From NCBI RefSeq assembly GCF_002887595.1, contig NZ_PEBU01000001.1:248001-312000 (forward strand): a DNA stretch of 64,000 nucleotides, written 5' to 3'. The number at the start of each line of letters is the position of its first letter. Positions within the stretch are counted from its first letter, which is position 1. This document shows positions 17,783 to 28,020 of the stretch, piece after piece. The DNA is from Bowmanella denitrificans. GTDB taxonomy: Bacteria; Pseudomonadota; Gammaproteobacteria; Enterobacterales; Alteromonadaceae. Position numbers and translations under genes: made by a program. A model generated the notes under the pieces. It worked only from the letters and a program-made list of their open reading frames with translations, made no database searches and was not told the DNA's origin.

Positions 17783-19097
17783 CTGGCTTAAGCAGTAAAC
17801 GATGTTTTCGCTCTTGCATTCCCTCAAAAATGGGTTGTGCTACCCGCTCAGGAAAATCAGCAGGTAATGCCTGTTGAACTTTTTCAATAACGCCATCCAC
17901 TTGCTCGCACATGCGGGATATGATGGCGTCCATTCTGGATTGGCTGAACTCTGCTTGTTTTGCTGTAGCCAGAAAATGTCGTCGAAACATCTGTGAGATT
18001 TTCCATTTTTTGCCACTGCTTCCGCGTAAACTCATCGCGAGCTTCAGATCTCTAAGATTAAGACCTGTGCCGCCAATGGCGGGATAAGCGGAAAGAATGT
18101 CATAAAGCGGCGTCAATCTGTATGCACCGAATGGATCAATACGCACTGAAAAGTTCTTCGCATGTCCATCTGTGGCGCCCAACAAAAAAAACAGTACCTG
18201 TGCGCCCATAAATACGTCGCGATCTCGCACTGCATTGGCTGAGCCTTGCAGATGCTTCATCACATCGGCAATGCAAGGACCTTTATCCGATTCATACTTT
18301 CTGGCCGAGGGCAGGCCGAATACCTGGCAATAATCTTCCTGCGGTAAGCGCATTATCCAACTGCCATCGCTGGCATATTTGCGATCAAAGCGTTCAATCG
18401 CCAATGCTCTGATTTTCTTGGTGTTAATAATTTCACAATTGGGTGCATCAAAACCAAATTCCCGGGCGATGCGTAAACAAAGCATTTCATTTTCGACGCT
18501 GTCGCTTAAATCAATCGTATGGTCGTGGCTTTGAATTTTCCCAATGGGTAGTTTTACTATGTGGGTAGTAGGTGTGTTGCCTGTCGGCACACACCAGTGC
18601 TCGCCAATTTTAAGCAATGCGGTTTTTTCCTGCGCCCCTGCGATGGAAATCCGGAAGTCGTCGTTCTCACGCAACATGCCAAGTGGGGCGCGGGACTGGT
18701 ATCCCAACAGTATGCGCTCCAACGCTTCTTCACTGAGTGTTTGGTAATTTAACTGGCGAATAGTCCCCGGTTTTTTGCCCGCAGGAACAAACTGTAAGGC
18801 ACCCACACTGTCTCGCCCTATTGCCGCTAACAGATCGAACGTTTGACCTGAATCGGCATGGAAACGGGCAACCACACGGTCACGAATCTCGTCATTATCG
18901 GGTAGTAGGTTGTCAAAAAAATTGATGACTTCCTGGCCTTTATAGACCTCACGGCGTAATGGCAACGACAAAGAAATTGGCCGCGCCCCTTCCTGTTCAA
19001 TCCAGGAGTGCTCATAGCGGAATGAATGGGCACCAGCATTATCGCGACCGAAATAACCGACACAATAACCATTCATATACACATCCAGTGTGTTCAT
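17760..19097 (-). CDS. hipA: HipA-type serine/threonine kinase toxin
   Basis: A 445-residue HipA kinase, close to E. coli HipA in length and sequence. Visible elements are the N-subdomain, the DFRISIAGAQEKTAL segment that carries the regulatory autophosphorylated serine, the THIVKLPIG strand, the catalytic GATDGHAKNFSV loop, and the metal-binding TPLYDILSA. E. coli HipA phosphorylates glutamyl-tRNA synthetase and causes persistence. The ATG at 19095-19097 is chosen because GAGG lies 7 bases upstream; the ATG two codons earlier is too close to it. The start overlaps the hipB stop (TAATG). The C-terminal tail PASCFPPN is encoded inside the sortase gene's 3' end, unlike known HipA tails. Confidence 0.95.
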   Translation of the reverse strand: MNTLDVYMNGYCVGYFGRDNAGAHSFRYEHSWIEQEGARPISLSLPLRREVYKGQEVINFFDNLLPDNDEIRDRVVARFHADSGQTFDLLAAIGRDSVGALQFVPAGKKPGTIRQLNYQTLSEEALERILLGYQSRAPLGMLRENDDFRISIAGAQEKTALLKIGEHWCVPTGNTPTTHIVKLPIGKIQSHDHTIDLSDSVENEMLCLRIAREFGFDAPNCEIINTKKIRALAIERFDRKYASDGSWIMRLPQEDYCQVFGLPSARKYESDKGPCIADVMKHLQGSANAVRDRDVFMGAQVLFFLLGATDGHAKNFSVRIDPFGAYRLTPLYDILSAYPAIGGTGLNLRDLKLAMSLRGSSGKKWKISQMFRRHFLATAKQAEFSQSRMDAIISRMCEQVDGVIEKVQQALPADFPERVAQPIFEGMQERKHRLLLKPASCFPPN

Positions 19098-19372
19098 TAC
19101 CATTCCTCAGTCCATGTTTTACCCGCGCCGGAGATATCATCATTCTCTTCAGGTTTGATTGAACCTTTAGGGGTAACGGAGAGTTCCAATTCCAGAGCCG
19201 ACAATAAACGGAACAGCGTATCGAGTTGCATTTTTTCCGGAGAAGATTCAAAACGGGAAACCGTTCCTTGCCTTAACCCAACTAGATCTGCAACCTGAGA
19301 CTGACTGATACCACGGCGTTTGCGCTCGTCCCGCAGATATACCGAGAGTGTTTTCGGATCCGTAACTTTCAT
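19097..19372 (-). CDS. hipB: HipB-type antitoxin / autorepressor
   Basis: A 91-residue protein with an Xre-type helix-turn-helix (GISQSQVADLVGLRQGTVSRFE, shown here only as a motif region near residues 22-43), a dimerising strand ELELSVTPKG and an acidic flexible tail ending TWTEEW, like the tail that docks on HipA. The ATG at 19370-19372 has AAGG 9 bases upstream; an in-frame TTG seven codons earlier lies inside operator 1 and is less likely. HipB binds HipA and represses the operon through the four operators just upstream. Confidence 0.92.
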   Translation of the reverse strand: MKVTDPKTLSVYLRDERKRRGISQSQVADLVGLRQGTVSRFESSPEKMQLDTLFRLLSALELELSVTPKGSIKPEENDDISGAGKTWTEEW

Positions 19373-19383
19373 TGTTCGCTGCC

Positions 19384-19487
19384 TTATACGCAAGTGGGTA
19401 TAAAATACAATTTATACGCAAATGGAGATAAGTCAAATTTTATACGCATTTGAGTATAAAAATAAATTTATACGCATATGCGGATAA
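19384..19487. promoter_or_regulatory. Four HipB operators at 28-bp period
   Basis: Four 20-bp sites start at 19384, 19412, 19440 and 19468, exactly 28 bases apart. Each reads TTATACGC at its left end and ends in ATAA; sites 1 and 3 are perfect TTATAC-N8-GTATAA dyads, while sites 2 and 4 have AGATAA and GGATAA right halves. E. coli HipB sites have the same half-site/8-base-spacer plan (TATCC-N8-GGATA). The promoter of hipBA must lie within or overlap them. Confidence 0.88.
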
Positions 19488-19515
19488 TTGGTTTGAGTAT
19501 TAAATAAGTTCAAGG

Positions 19516-20751
19516 TGGAGTGACCAGGGGAAGCCGTCCAACTCCGCCGCCTTTGCACTTCCATTTCGCGCGAACGACTGGAGTGCAGTGGTTCTGCCAT
19601 CGGCGTCGATTAACGACCTCGCGCCAGAAGCCATTGAGATCGCGCGCGAGAACTTTATTCAAAAGAATCCCAAGCTGGCAAATGAAGCCAAACAGTGAGA
19701 TGTCGCGACATTCTTGAACAAAGCAAAGCTTATTGTTAATGGTCAGATCACCCGCACAGCGATTTTGTTGTTGGGCAAAGCGGAAGCGTCTCACTTTCTT
19801 AACCCGGCTTCGGCAACCGTCACCTGGATTCTTAAAGACAGAGACGGGCTAGAGCGAGACTACCAGCATTTTGGCTGTGAGCGTAGATGAGGTTTTTCAT
19901 AAGGTGCGGAACCTAAAGTACCGCTATATGAAAGAAGGCACACTGTTCCCGGAGGAAGTGGATCAATACGACCCATACATCATACGTGAAGCCCTCAATA
20001 ATGCCATTGCCCATCAGGATTACGAGCTGGGCGGTAAGGTCTCGGTGGTTGAGTTTGGGGATGGTCATTTGTGCTTCAGCAACTTGGGACAGTTTATTCC
20101 CGGCTCGGTAGAATCTGTTATAAAAGCCGGTGCTCCTGAGAGCCGTTACCGCAATCGTTTTCTAACCGATGCTATGGTCAATTTGAACATGATTGATACC
20201 ATTGGCAGCGCATTCGCAAGATGTTCCTCATTCAAAAGAAACGTTACTTCCCTCTGCCGGAATACGAGCTAAAGAATAATCGCGTTCAAGTCACCATCAT
20301 TGGTCGAGTCGCAGATATAGCCTACGCCAGAAAGCTGGCCGAATACCCAGACCTGACATTGGAACACATTCTGTTGCTGGATCGGGTACAAAAACCTAAA
20401 CCACTCACGGATGGTCAGGCCAAACACCTCAAGGCTCTTAGACTGATCGAAGGCCGTAAGCCTAACTATCATATTCCAGCGCAACTGGCGGATCATAGTG
20501 GAGACAGGGCCCAATATATTCGTAACAGAGCCTTTGATGACCATCACTACAAACAACTTATTGTCGAATATTTGGACAAATTCGGTACAGCAAGACCTGT
20601 AGACATTGACGGGCTACTTTTAGACAAATTGCCTGATGTATTGGACGCCCCCCAGAAACACCACAAGATCAAAAATCTGTAACAAGCCCTGAAAAAAGAG
20701 GGCTGGATTGAGAGCGAAGGTAAGATTTGGAGAATGTCCAGCAAGCAATAG
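19516..20751 (+). pseudogene. Decayed AlbA-type putative ATP-binding/transcriptional regulator protein
   Basis: Remnant of a protein of the family with an N-terminal Schlafen AlbA_2 domain and a GHKL-like middle. The N-terminal domain is missing. Homologous text runs in one frame to a TGA at 19696-19698 (where related proteins have Trp, before DVATFLNKAKL), continues to about 19868, shifts frame, runs through YDPYIIREALNNAIAHQDYE, then loses one G near 20212 (GSGIRKMFL becomes unreadable), continues with FLIQKKRYFPLPEYEL, and hits a TAA at 20680-20682 before its natural end at 20751. At least two nonsense changes and two frameshifts make function very unlikely. It may mark an old accessory insertion next to hipBA. 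Confidence 0.85.
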
Positions 20752-20782
20752 CTTAGACATTTCTAGATATTCTTAGACATTT
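20752..20782 (+). repeat. 11-bp direct repeat
   Basis: CTTAGACATTT occurs at 20752-20762 and 20772-20782, a 20-base period, directly after the pseudogene stop and before the tRNA-Arg 3' end. Meaning unknown; it could be a scar of the accessory patch. Confidence 0.5.
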
Positions 20783-20918
20783 TTACTAGCCAGGGAATGC
20801 TTTACCACCAGTGAAGAATTCGAGCTTAGACTTAAGTTTGGCATCTAGTGGCCTTACCAATTGTGGTCACGGACAATATTCTGATAGTGAAAACTATCGT
20901 AAAAAGCCTTGAAAGGTA

Positions 20919-20993
20919 TGGCGCTCTCGATAGGGATCGAACCTATAACTTGGCCTCCGGAGGGCCACGTGATATCCATTTCACCACGAGAGC
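20919..20993 (-). tRNA. tRNA-Arg (anticodon CCG)
   Basis: Read on the minus strand, a 75-base cloverleaf can be folded: acceptor GCTCTCG with CGAGAGC, a D arm with GTG/CAC, an anticodon stem TGGCC/GGCCA with loop CTCCGGA (anticodon CCG), variable loop AGTT, and T arm ATAGG-TTCGATC-CCTAT. The discriminator is G and the CCA end is encoded (plus-strand 20919-20921). It reads the CGG codon. Its 3' end faces the hipBA/pseudogene patch, the side on which integrating elements usually sit. Confidence 0.93.
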
Positions 20994-21213
20994 AAGACGG
21001 GATGTCTGGAGGCCGCGTACTATGCCTGATTAGACAGTTGAAATCAATCCTGTAGATAACCTTGGCCAAGCATAAGGTGGGTATAACCGCAGGTAAGGGC
21101 AATAAAGACCACACTAATAGTGTATAAATGGTTGTAGGGCACCGATTAACCGTTATAATCTGAGCCCAAAACATACATCTAATGAAAGACCAGAATCGGT
21201 GCGGGAGTAGGTT

Positions 21214-21612
21214 GTGAAAATTAAAGCTTTACTGGTGTTGGGTGCAGGTCTGCTGGGAGTATTCGCTGGCCAGGCCGACGACATGGCTCGTGATGCGATT
21301 AAAGACCGCATCAAACCTGTTGGGCAAATTCACGTGGCAGGTGCTCAGGCGCAAACCGCTGCCGCATCAGGTCCCCGTTCTGGTGCAGACGTATTTAAAT
21401 CGTCCTGCTTTGCCTGCCATGGTACTGGCGTTATGGGCGCACCGAAAGCCGGTGATGCAGCCGCCTGGAATGATCGTATCGCCAAAGGGGTGGATACGCT
21501 GTTGAATCATGCCATCAACGGTTTCAACGCCATGCCGCCAAAAGGGACATGCGGTAACTGCTCGGATGAAGAAATCAAAGCCGCTATCGAACATATGATC
21601 GAAGGGCTGTAA
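21214..21612 (+). CDS. Cytochrome c5-type c-type cytochrome
   Basis: A 132-residue periplasmic monohaem cytochrome. A hydrophobic leader (residues 1-20, LLVLGAGLLGVFAGQA) is followed by the haem motif CFACH (residues 65-69) and a distal methionine in NAMPPKGTC. The extra CGNC pair is typical of the cytochrome c5 family, where it forms a disulfide. The start is GTG at 21214 with GGGAG upstream. It is a single-gene unit ending in a strong terminator and probably carries electrons between respiratory complexes. Confidence 0.9.
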   Translation: MKIKALLVLGAGLLGVFAGQADDMARDAIKDRIKPVGQIHVAGAQAQTAAASGPRSGADVFKSSCFACHGTGVMGAPKAGDAAAWNDRIAKGVDTLLNHAINGFNAMPPKGTCGNCSDEEIKAAIEHMIEGL

Positions 21613-21643
21613 AACCGCCGACAAAGGCTTTTTGGCTATATGC

Positions 21644-21669
21644 AAGACCACCTTTTTGGTGGTCTTTTT
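21644..21669 (+). terminator. Rho-independent terminator of cytochrome c5
   Basis: AAGACCACC (21644-21652) pairs with GGTGGTCTT (21658-21666) around a TTTTT loop, followed by a T-tract to 21669. Confidence 0.9.
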
Positions 21670-21747
21670 GTTTGAATTGCGCTATTTTTGGCCGGTTAGC
21701 GACCAATAAACTATAACACCTAAAGCAATTCGCTTAACAAAGGCAAC

Positions 21748-24366
21748 ATGGCACCTGAAAAACTCGCTGAGTCCATGAGCATTGAAGAGTTACGCGCTCT
21801 TGTGCCAGAACTGCAGCAACTAACAGAAAAATATAAACAGGCAGAAGCCCTGCAGAAGGCCCTGTTTGATATTTCTGAGCTTGCAAACTCCGTTAGCGAG
21901 CTGTCTCGTCTGTATCCCGCCATTCACGACATTATCAGTGGCATGATGAATGCCCGTAATTTCTTTGTTGCCTTGTATGACCAAACCGCCGAGCTGGTAG
22001 ATTTTGTCTATTTTGTCGACGAGTTCGATGAGCTGGAAGTGCGACAGATGCCTTCTGCAGAATTGAACAAAGGTTTGACCGGATACCTGCTGCGCAGCGG
22101 CGAAGCCTTGTTTCTGACTCAGGAAAACTATCACCAGCGGTTAAAACATATTCAAGTGGAAGAACTGGGCTCTGATCCGGTCGACTGGATGGGCGTTCCC
22201 CTCAAACGTGGCGCACAAACCGTAGGTGCCATGGTAGTGCAAAGCTATGATGAGTCGATACGATACACAGAGCAGGATCTGGAATTTCTGGTATTTGTGT
22301 CTCAGCATATCGTCAATGCCCTGGACAGGGTGAAAAACCGTGAGATCACAGAAAAGACCATCCGCGAGCGCACCCGTCAGTTGCGACAGATGAACGAAGA
22401 GCTGCAGGATGAAATCCAGGAAAGACAAAAAATAGAGTCACTGCAGCAGGCCTTATTTGAGATCTCCGAACTGTCTGCCAATGTGGAAGGCGATATGCAG
22501 GACTTCTATTCCAGCCTGCATGACATTTTATCCAGACTACTCAGTGCCCCTAACTGTTACATCGCCATTTGGGATAAGCAGCAGAATCTGCTGAATTTTC
22601 CGTACTTCAGCGATGAGCTTGAGCAAAGTATCGCCCCGCGCCCCCTGGGTAAAGGCTTGACCGAATATGTGCTCACCAATGGCCAGGCTGCCCTGATTGA
22701 CGCGCAGCGTTCCAGATTGTTAACCGAACAAGGCGAGCTGGATAAACGGGTCAGCGACAAAATGATCCAGCGTGACAATTCCTGGCTGGGTTCACCCCTG
22801 GTGGTAGATGGCGAGATTTCCGGCGTGATTGCCGTACAGACCTATGAGAGCAAGAAAGGCTACACCCTAAAAGATCTGGAACTACTGAAATTTGTGTCCC
22901 ACCATATTGCCGTTGCCATGGAGCGCAAGCGGGTAGCCGATGCCTTGCAGACCATTAATCTGCAATTGGCCGAAAAGGTTAAGGAACGCACCGAGGAGCT
23001 GTATAAAACCAACCAGCACCTGAAAAAGCAGATAGAAGAACGTAAAGAGATAGAGCTGAAGTTAATCCATGACGCTCATCACGATGCCCTCACCGACCTG
23101 CCCAACCGGGTTATGTTCAGTAACAGACTGGAACTGGCGGTGGCCAATAAAAAACGCCACCCTGACCACAACTTTGCCGTACTGTTTATTGACCTGGACA
23201 GATTCAAATTAATCAACGACACCATCGGCCATCATGCTGGTGATATGTTCCTGATTGAGGTGTCCAAACGTCTTAGTCAATGTATTCGTGGCCATGACTT
23301 ATTAGCACGGTTGGGCGGCGACGAGTTTGTGATATTACTGGACAGTCTGGAACACGAAGAAGACGCCGAAGAAGTCGCCAGCCGTATTATTGATTTACTG
23401 TCTAATCCCTTTGTACTGGACGATAAGGAAATGTACTCAGGGGCCAGTATCGGTATTGCTTTTATTCAAAGCTGGTATAAAAAGGCCGAAGAAGTGATTC
23501 GCGATGCCGATGCCGCCATGTACCAGGCCAAGGCACTGGGCCGTGGCCGCTTTATGACCTTCGACAGTAGTATGCGGGAACGCCTGTTGGAAGAACTTGA
23601 GCTGGAAAGTGAGTTCCGCCGCATGCTCAAAGAAAGTCTGTTCGAATGCTACTGCCAGCCTGCTGTTAATCTGGATAATCAGGATTGGGTATATCTGGAG
23701 TGCTATATCCGCTGGCAGCACCCAACCTTGGGTAAGGTGAAGCGTGAACAATTCTGGCAAGTTGCCGAGCATAGCGGCCTGACCATAGAAATGGATAACT
23801 TTATGCTGGAACGGGCCTGCGAATGCCTGAGCCAGATGCAGGGTATGGCCAAACAACCTGTACGCGTGGCCCTGAACCTGAGCATTAATCATCTGTTGCA
23901 GAACAAATTAGTCACCCAGATGCTGGAGCAGGTGGAAGCGGCCGGAATTTCCCCCGCACAATTGGTCTTGGAATTTGACGAGAACGATCTGAATAAGCGC
24001 TCCACTCATATTCTGCCTGCCTTAAAGAAGCTCAAGCGGGCAGGTGTCACACTGGTACTGGACAATTTTGGCAGCGGCCTGGCATCACTTTCCTACCTGT
24101 ATTCCTACCCGTTTGACTATGTGAAAGTGGACCATCGCTTTGTTAAATCCCTGCCCAGGTCAGAGAAGAACCTGAAGATGATTCAGTCCGTTATCAGCAT
24201 TGCCGAACACCTTGGCTTTAAACTGATAGCCGAAGGCATTGAAACACAGGCCCAGTTTGACGCATTGCGAGAAATTGGTTGCCAGTTCGGTCAGGGTAGT
24301 TTTGTGATGCCGTCTCAACGTATGGAATTACTGACCAGCGGACCCAGCCGAAAAATCAGCGTTTAA
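21748..24366 (+). CDS. Tandem-GAF diguanylate cyclase with degenerate EAL domain
   Basis: An 872-residue soluble signalling protein. Two GAF domains, about residues 40-205 and 245-395, start with near-duplicate helices ([11 protein letters not shown] and [11 protein letters not shown]). A coiled segment leads to a GGDEF domain with an intact active site GGDEF at 523-527 and an I-site RxxD (RGHD) just before it, so c-di-GMP synthesis with product inhibition is expected. The C-terminal EAL domain is degraded: EAL is ECY (651-653) and the metal-binding DDFG is DNFG (772-775), while AEGIET remains. It is therefore probably not a phosphodiesterase but may bind c-di-GMP or protein. No transmembrane segment; inputs are likely soluble ligands through GAF. 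Confidence 0.92.
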   Translation: MAPEKLAESMSIEELRALVPELQQLTEKYKQAEALQKALFDISELANSVSELSRLYPAIHDIISGMMNARNFFVALYDQTAELVDFVYFVDEFDELEVRQMPSAELNKGLTGYLLRSGEALFLTQENYHQRLKHIQVEELGSDPVDWMGVPLKRGAQTVGAMVVQSYDESIRYTEQDLEFLVFVSQHIVNALDRVKNREITEKTIRERTRQLRQMNEELQDEIQERQKIESLQQALFEISELSANVEGDMQDFYSSLHDILSRLLSAPNCYIAIWDKQQNLLNFPYFSDELEQSIAPRPLGKGLTEYVLTNGQAALIDAQRSRLLTEQGELDKRVSDKMIQRDNSWLGSPLVVDGEISGVIAVQTYESKKGYTLKDLELLKFVSHHIAVAMERKRVADALQTINLQLAEKVKERTEELYKTNQHLKKQIEERKEIELKLIHDAHHDALTDLPNRVMFSNRLELAVANKKRHPDHNFAVLFIDLDRFKLINDTIGHHAGDMFLIEVSKRLSQCIRGHDLLARLGGDEFVILLDSLEHEEDAEEVASRIIDLLSNPFVLDDKEMYSGASIGIAFIQSWYKKAEEVIRDADAAMYQAKALGRGRFMTFDSSMRERLLEELELESEFRRMLKESLFECYCQPAVNLDNQDWVYLECYIRWQHPTLGKVKREQFWQVAEHSGLTIEMDNFMLERACECLSQMQGMAKQPVRVALNLSINHLLQNKLVTQMLEQVEAAGISPAQLVLEFDENDLNKRSTHILPALKKLKRAGVTLVLDNFGSGLASLSYLYSYPFDYVKVDHRFVKSLPRSEKNLKMIQSVISIAEHLGFKLIAEGIETQAQFDALREIGCQFGQGSFVMPSQRMELLTSGPSRKISV

Positions 24367-26368
24367 GCAAGTTTCTCAGATTGGCGATCCCTACCTCTCC
24401 TTTTTTCTGTCTGACCTCGGCGCTGTCCTTAACTTTTTTATGCTCCCAAACCAGATCATCCTGTGGCAGTTCATACAGGAATCGACTGGGCTCCGGGTTT
24501 ATTACTTCGCCGTACTGACGACGCTCTCTCGCCAGGGTGAAAAACAACTCTCGCTGGGCACGGGTGATGCCAACGTAAGCCAGACGTCGCTCTTCCTCTA
24601 TATTGTTCTCATCGATACTGCTTTGATGCGGCAGCAGACCTTCTTCCATCCCCACCATAAACACATAAGGAAACTCCAGGCCCTTTGACGCATGCAGGGT
24701 CATTAGCTGTACCTGGTCGGACTCCTCACTGTCTTCCCCCCGTTCCATCATATCGCGCAAAATCAGCCGGTTTACCACTTCCTGCAAGCTCATGGGCGGG
24801 TCGAGCTCATTGCCTTCCAGCATGTCGTTGATCCAGCCAAACAGCGTGCTGATATTGCTCATGGCCCATTCTGCGGCTTTGGGACTGGCACTGGACTCAT
24901 ACAGATATTCTTCGTAATGCATGCTTTTGATCATGTCGCGGATGGCTTGGGTGGTATCCCCCCGCACAGCCTGGTCGGACAGTTCCACCAACCAGCGACT
25001 GAAATTCTGTACCGCCGTCAGGGCTTTGCCGGATAACACACTATGCAATTGCCCATGGCAGGATGCGCTAAACAATGACTCATGCAGTTCATTAGCAAAG
25101 TTACCTAGTTTTTCCAGAGTAGCCCGGCCAATGCCCCTGGCGGGCACATTAATCACCCTTAGCAAGGCATTGTCATCGTCCTGATTCACCAGTAAGCGCA
25201 AGTAAGCCATAATGTCTTTAATCTCAGCCTTGGCAAAAAAAGACGTACCGCCGCTGATTTTGTAAGGAATTCGGTTAGTGGTCAGCGTCTTTTCAAACAG
25301 TCTGGATTGGTGATTGCCCCGGTACAAAATGGCATAGTCCTTAAACTGCGTACCATTCATAAACTTGTGTGCCATCAGCTCGGCCACCACCCGCTCGGCC
25401 TCATGCTCCTCGTTTTTGGCCTGCAGTATCTTCAGCGGTTCACCATAACCCAGTTCAGAAAACAGCTTCTTGTCGAACACATGGGGGTTATTCTGAATCA
25501 GAATGTTGGCACTGTGCAGAATACGGCCCGATGAACGGTAATTCTGCTCCAGTTTGATCACCCTGAGTTTGGGGAAATCACTCTGCAGCAACACCAGATT
25601 CTGTGGCTTGGCACCGCGCCAGGAATAAATGGACTGATCATCATCACCAACCACGGTAAAGCGCGCCCGCTCCCCGACCAGCAGCTTGACCAGTTCATAC
25701 TGACTGGTATTGGTATCCTGATATTCATCCACCAGCAGATAACGAATTTTGTTCTGCCATTTGTGCCGAACCGTTTCGTTATGCCGCAGCAGCAGGGTTG
25801 GCATCAGAATCAGGTCGTCAAAATCCAGGGCATTGTAAGCTTTCAGATTTTGCTGGTAGCGCAGGTAATACTCGGCAAACTCCTTTTCACCAGCAGATGT
25901 TGCGGCTCGTTGCAGTTGCTCGGGCAGAATCAGGTCATTCTTCCAGTTGGAAATGCAGCTTTGCAGCAGCGCAAGCTGCTCTTTGTCACCGTCCCACTGC
26001 TCCTGCGTCAGGTCTTTTAGTAGCGCCAGACTGTCTTTATCATCAAACAGGGAAAACCCCGCCTTTAACCCCAGAGCTTTTACTTCTGACTTGATAATAT
26101 TCAGGCCCATGGTATGAAAGGTAGACACCTTCAGGCCCCTGGCTTCCTGTTTACCCAGGGTCTGCGCCACCCGCTCTTTCATTTCCCGGGCGGCTTTGTT
26201 GGTGAATGTTACCGCCGCAATACCGCGAGCGGGCACATCACATTCCCTGACCAGATAGGCAATCTTGTTGGTAATAACGCGGGTTTTACCGCTGCCAGCG
26301 CCAGCCAATACCAGGCAAGGTCCTGAGATATATTTTACAGCTTTGTCCTGGGCGTCATTCAGTCTCAT
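24356..26368 (-). CDS. rep: ATP-dependent DNA helicase Rep
   Basis: A 670-residue superfamily 1A helicase that clears proteins ahead of the replication fork. Motif I AGAGSGKT (about residues 22-29), motif [10 protein letters not shown], motif [16 protein letters not shown] and motif [14 protein letters not shown] are present. It is shorter than UvrD and lacks the tudor-like tail, and the start [11 protein letters not shown] is Rep-like. The 3' end overlaps the 3' end of the GGDEF gene by 11 bases, tail to tail. Only 2 bases separate it from epmA upstream, so the two are likely co-transcribed. Confidence 0.95.
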   Translation of the reverse strand: MRLNDAQDKAVKYISGPCLVLAGAGSGKTRVITNKIAYLVRECDVPARGIAAVTFTNKAAREMKERVAQTLGKQEARGLKVSTFHTMGLNIIKSEVKALGLKAGFSLFDDKDSLALLKDLTQEQWDGDKEQLALLQSCISNWKNDLILPEQLQRAATSAGEKEFAEYYLRYQQNLKAYNALDFDDLILMPTLLLRHNETVRHKWQNKIRYLLVDEYQDTNTSQYELVKLLVGERARFTVVGDDDQSIYSWRGAKPQNLVLLQSDFPKLRVIKLEQNYRSSGRILHSANILIQNNPHVFDKKLFSELGYGEPLKILQAKNEEHEAERVVAELMAHKFMNGTQFKDYAILYRGNHQSRLFEKTLTTNRIPYKISGGTSFFAKAEIKDIMAYLRLLVNQDDDNALLRVINVPARGIGRATLEKLGNFANELHESLFSASCHGQLHSVLSGKALTAVQNFSRWLVELSDQAVRGDTTQAIRDMIKSMHYEEYLYESSASPKAAEWAMSNISTLFGWINDMLEGNELDPPMSLQEVVNRLILRDMMERGEDSEESDQVQLMTLHASKGLEFPYVFMVGMEEGLLPHQSSIDENNIEEERRLAYVGITRAQRELFFTLARERRQYGEVINPEPSRFLYELPQDDLVWEHKKVKDSAEVRQKKGEVGIANLRNLLKR

Positions 26369-26370
26369 GC

Positions 26371-27351
26371 TCAGGCATTTCCTACATCAAAACTCAGCAC
26401 ATCACTGATGCTGGATTGCGCCAACGCTAGCATAAACAACCTGTCCAACCCTACTGCCACTCCGGCACAGGCGGGAATGCCGGCTTCCAGTGCCTGCAAC
26501 AGCATGGGATCTATGGGTTTTTCCTGCTTGCCCTGCGAGCGCCTTTTCAGATTGTCTTGCTCGAATCTGGCCTTTTGCTCACCGGCGTCGTCCAGTTCGT
26601 GAAAGCCATTGGCCAGTTCCAGATTGCGGAAATACAGTTCAAAACGCTGTGCTGCGCGTGGATCATCAGGATTAAGTTTAGCCAATGCGGCCTGACTGGC
26701 AGGAAAGTCATAGACAAAACAAGGTCGCTGTTGACCGATTTGTGGTTCAACCGCATCGCAAAACAGCAGTTGTAACAGCACATCGCGGTCAGTTTCTGCC
26801 GCTGCCAGCTCGCCATGCCCCAGTTGCGCGGCGGCCTGCTTAAGCTCAGCCAGACTACAGGATAACGGGTCCAGCTTAACATGCTGCATAAACACCTGTT
26901 GGTAGCTGATTCGCTCGGCTGGCTCAGTACTGCAGATCAGTTGTACCAGCTCGTCCAGTTCCTGCATTAAATCGAAATGATCAAAACCTGGCCGGTACCA
27001 CTCCAACATAGTGAATTCCGGGTTGTGCCAACGCCCCGACTCTTCATTGCGATAGGCTTTACAGATCTGAAAGATAGCGCCACTGCCTGCCGCCAATAAT
27101 CGCTTCATAGCGTATTCAGGCGAGGTTTGCAGGTATAAGGTACGCCCTTGGGCAGCACCCGGCCCAACAAATTCAGTACTGAAGCCCTGCAGATGCTCAT
27201 CTGTTACCGTAGCACTTGAAAGACAAGGGGTTTCCACTTCCCAGACACCGCGCCTGGCAAAGAATGACCGTACTGCCACCGTTAACTCAGCGCGTTTTTG
27301 CAAGGTAGCGATGCTGGCCGTTGGCCGCCAGGAAACTGATGAAGATGCCAT
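26371..27351 (-). CDS. epmA: EF-P--(R)-beta-lysine ligase
   Basis: A 326-residue class II lysyl-tRNA synthetase paralogue (also GenX, PoxA, YjeA) that attaches (R)-beta-lysine to elongation factor P. It has the synthetase core without the anticodon-binding domain: FRNEE near residue 100, [13 protein letters not shown], and the C-terminal GVAVGLDRL motif. An upstream in-frame start to 27405 exists, but the ATG at 27349-27351 with GAG 6 bases upstream gives [14 protein letters not shown], matching the E. coli start MSETASWQPSASI. It sits just downstream of efp on the same strand, beyond the efp terminator. Confidence 0.95.
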   Translation of the reverse strand: MASSSVSWRPTASIATLQKRAELTVAVRSFFARRGVWEVETPCLSSATVTDEHLQGFSTEFVGPGAAQGRTLYLQTSPEYAMKRLLAAGSGAIFQICKAYRNEESGRWHNPEFTMLEWYRPGFDHFDLMQELDELVQLICSTEPAERISYQQVFMQHVKLDPLSCSLAELKQAAAQLGHGELAAAETDRDVLLQLLFCDAVEPQIGQQRPCFVYDFPASQAALAKLNPDDPRAAQRFELYFRNLELANGFHELDDAGEQKARFEQDNLKRRSQGKQEKPIDPMLLQALEAGIPACAGVAVGLDRLFMLALAQSSISDVLSFDVGNA

Positions 27352-27376
27352 GTTGAACTCAATATCTGCAACAATG

Positions 27377-27402
27377 AAAAAAGCCCACCTGAAGTGGGCT
27401 TT
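27377..27402 (-). terminator. Terminator of efp
   Basis: On the minus strand AAGCCCAC pairs with GTGGGCTT (27381-27388 with 27394-27401), followed by a T-tract (plus-strand A-run 27377-27382). Confidence 0.88.
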
Positions 27403-27419
27403 CAAAGCAAGTTTAGGTG

Positions 27420-27989
27420 TTACTTCTGCGCCCGGGAAACATACTCGCCGCTGCGGGTATCAACCTTAATCACCTCGCCGGTCTGCACAAACAAAGGCAC
27501 ACGCACTACCGCCCCTGTGCTGCAGGTGGCAGGCTTACCACCAGTACCTGCAGTATCGCCTTTAAGGCCAGGATCGGTTTCGGTAATTTCCAGTTCCACA
27601 AAGTTAGGTGGTGTGACAGTGATAGGCGAACCATTCCACAAGGTAATAGTGCAAGGGTCGTTTTCTACCAGCCACTTAACGTTGTCACCTACTGCGGCTT
27701 TATCAGCAGCAATCTGCTCGAAGGTGTCATTGTTCATGAAATGCCAGAATTCACCGTCGGTATACAAGTAGGACAGGCTCAGATCCATTACATCGGCACC
27801 TTCAACGGTATCGCCTGATTTGAAGGTTTTCTCCAGCACTTTGCCAGAAATCAGCTTACGGATCTTAACCCGGTTAAAGGCCTGGCCTTTACCGGGTTTG
27901 ACATACTCGTTTTCGAGGACGTTGCATGGCTCACCGTCGAGCATGATTTTTAGTCCAGCTTTGAATTCGTTTGTGCTGTAAAATGCCAT
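27420..27989 (-). CDS. efp: Elongation factor P
   Basis: A 189-residue translation factor that relieves ribosome stalling at polyproline. Three beta-barrel domains are expected; the modified lysine is K34 in KPGKGQAF, the substrate of EpmA/EpmB. The ATG at 27987-27989 is the canonical [12 protein letters not shown] start; an open frame upstream to 28253 lies inside epmB on the other strand and is not real. The divergent epmB start is only 31 bases away. Confidence 0.97.
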   Translation of the reverse strand: MAFYSTNEFKAGLKIMLDGEPCNVLENEYVKPGKGQAFNRVKIRKLISGKVLEKTFKSGDTVEGADVMDLSLSYLYTDGEFWHFMNNDTFEQIAADKAAVGDNVKWLVENDPCTITLWNGSPITVTPPNFVELEITETDPGLKGDTAGTGGKPATCSTGAVVRVPLFVQTGEVIKVDTRSGEYVSRAQK

Positions 27990-28020
27990 CTTTTCCTCAT
28001 TACGTTTTGAGAGCACGTTA

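Noticed and set aside
17783-20918. Complete genomic island with att sites at the tRNA-Arg
   Set aside because: I looked for a copy of the tRNA 3' end near the left side of the hipBA patch (around 17.75-17.85 kb) and found none, and there is no integrase.
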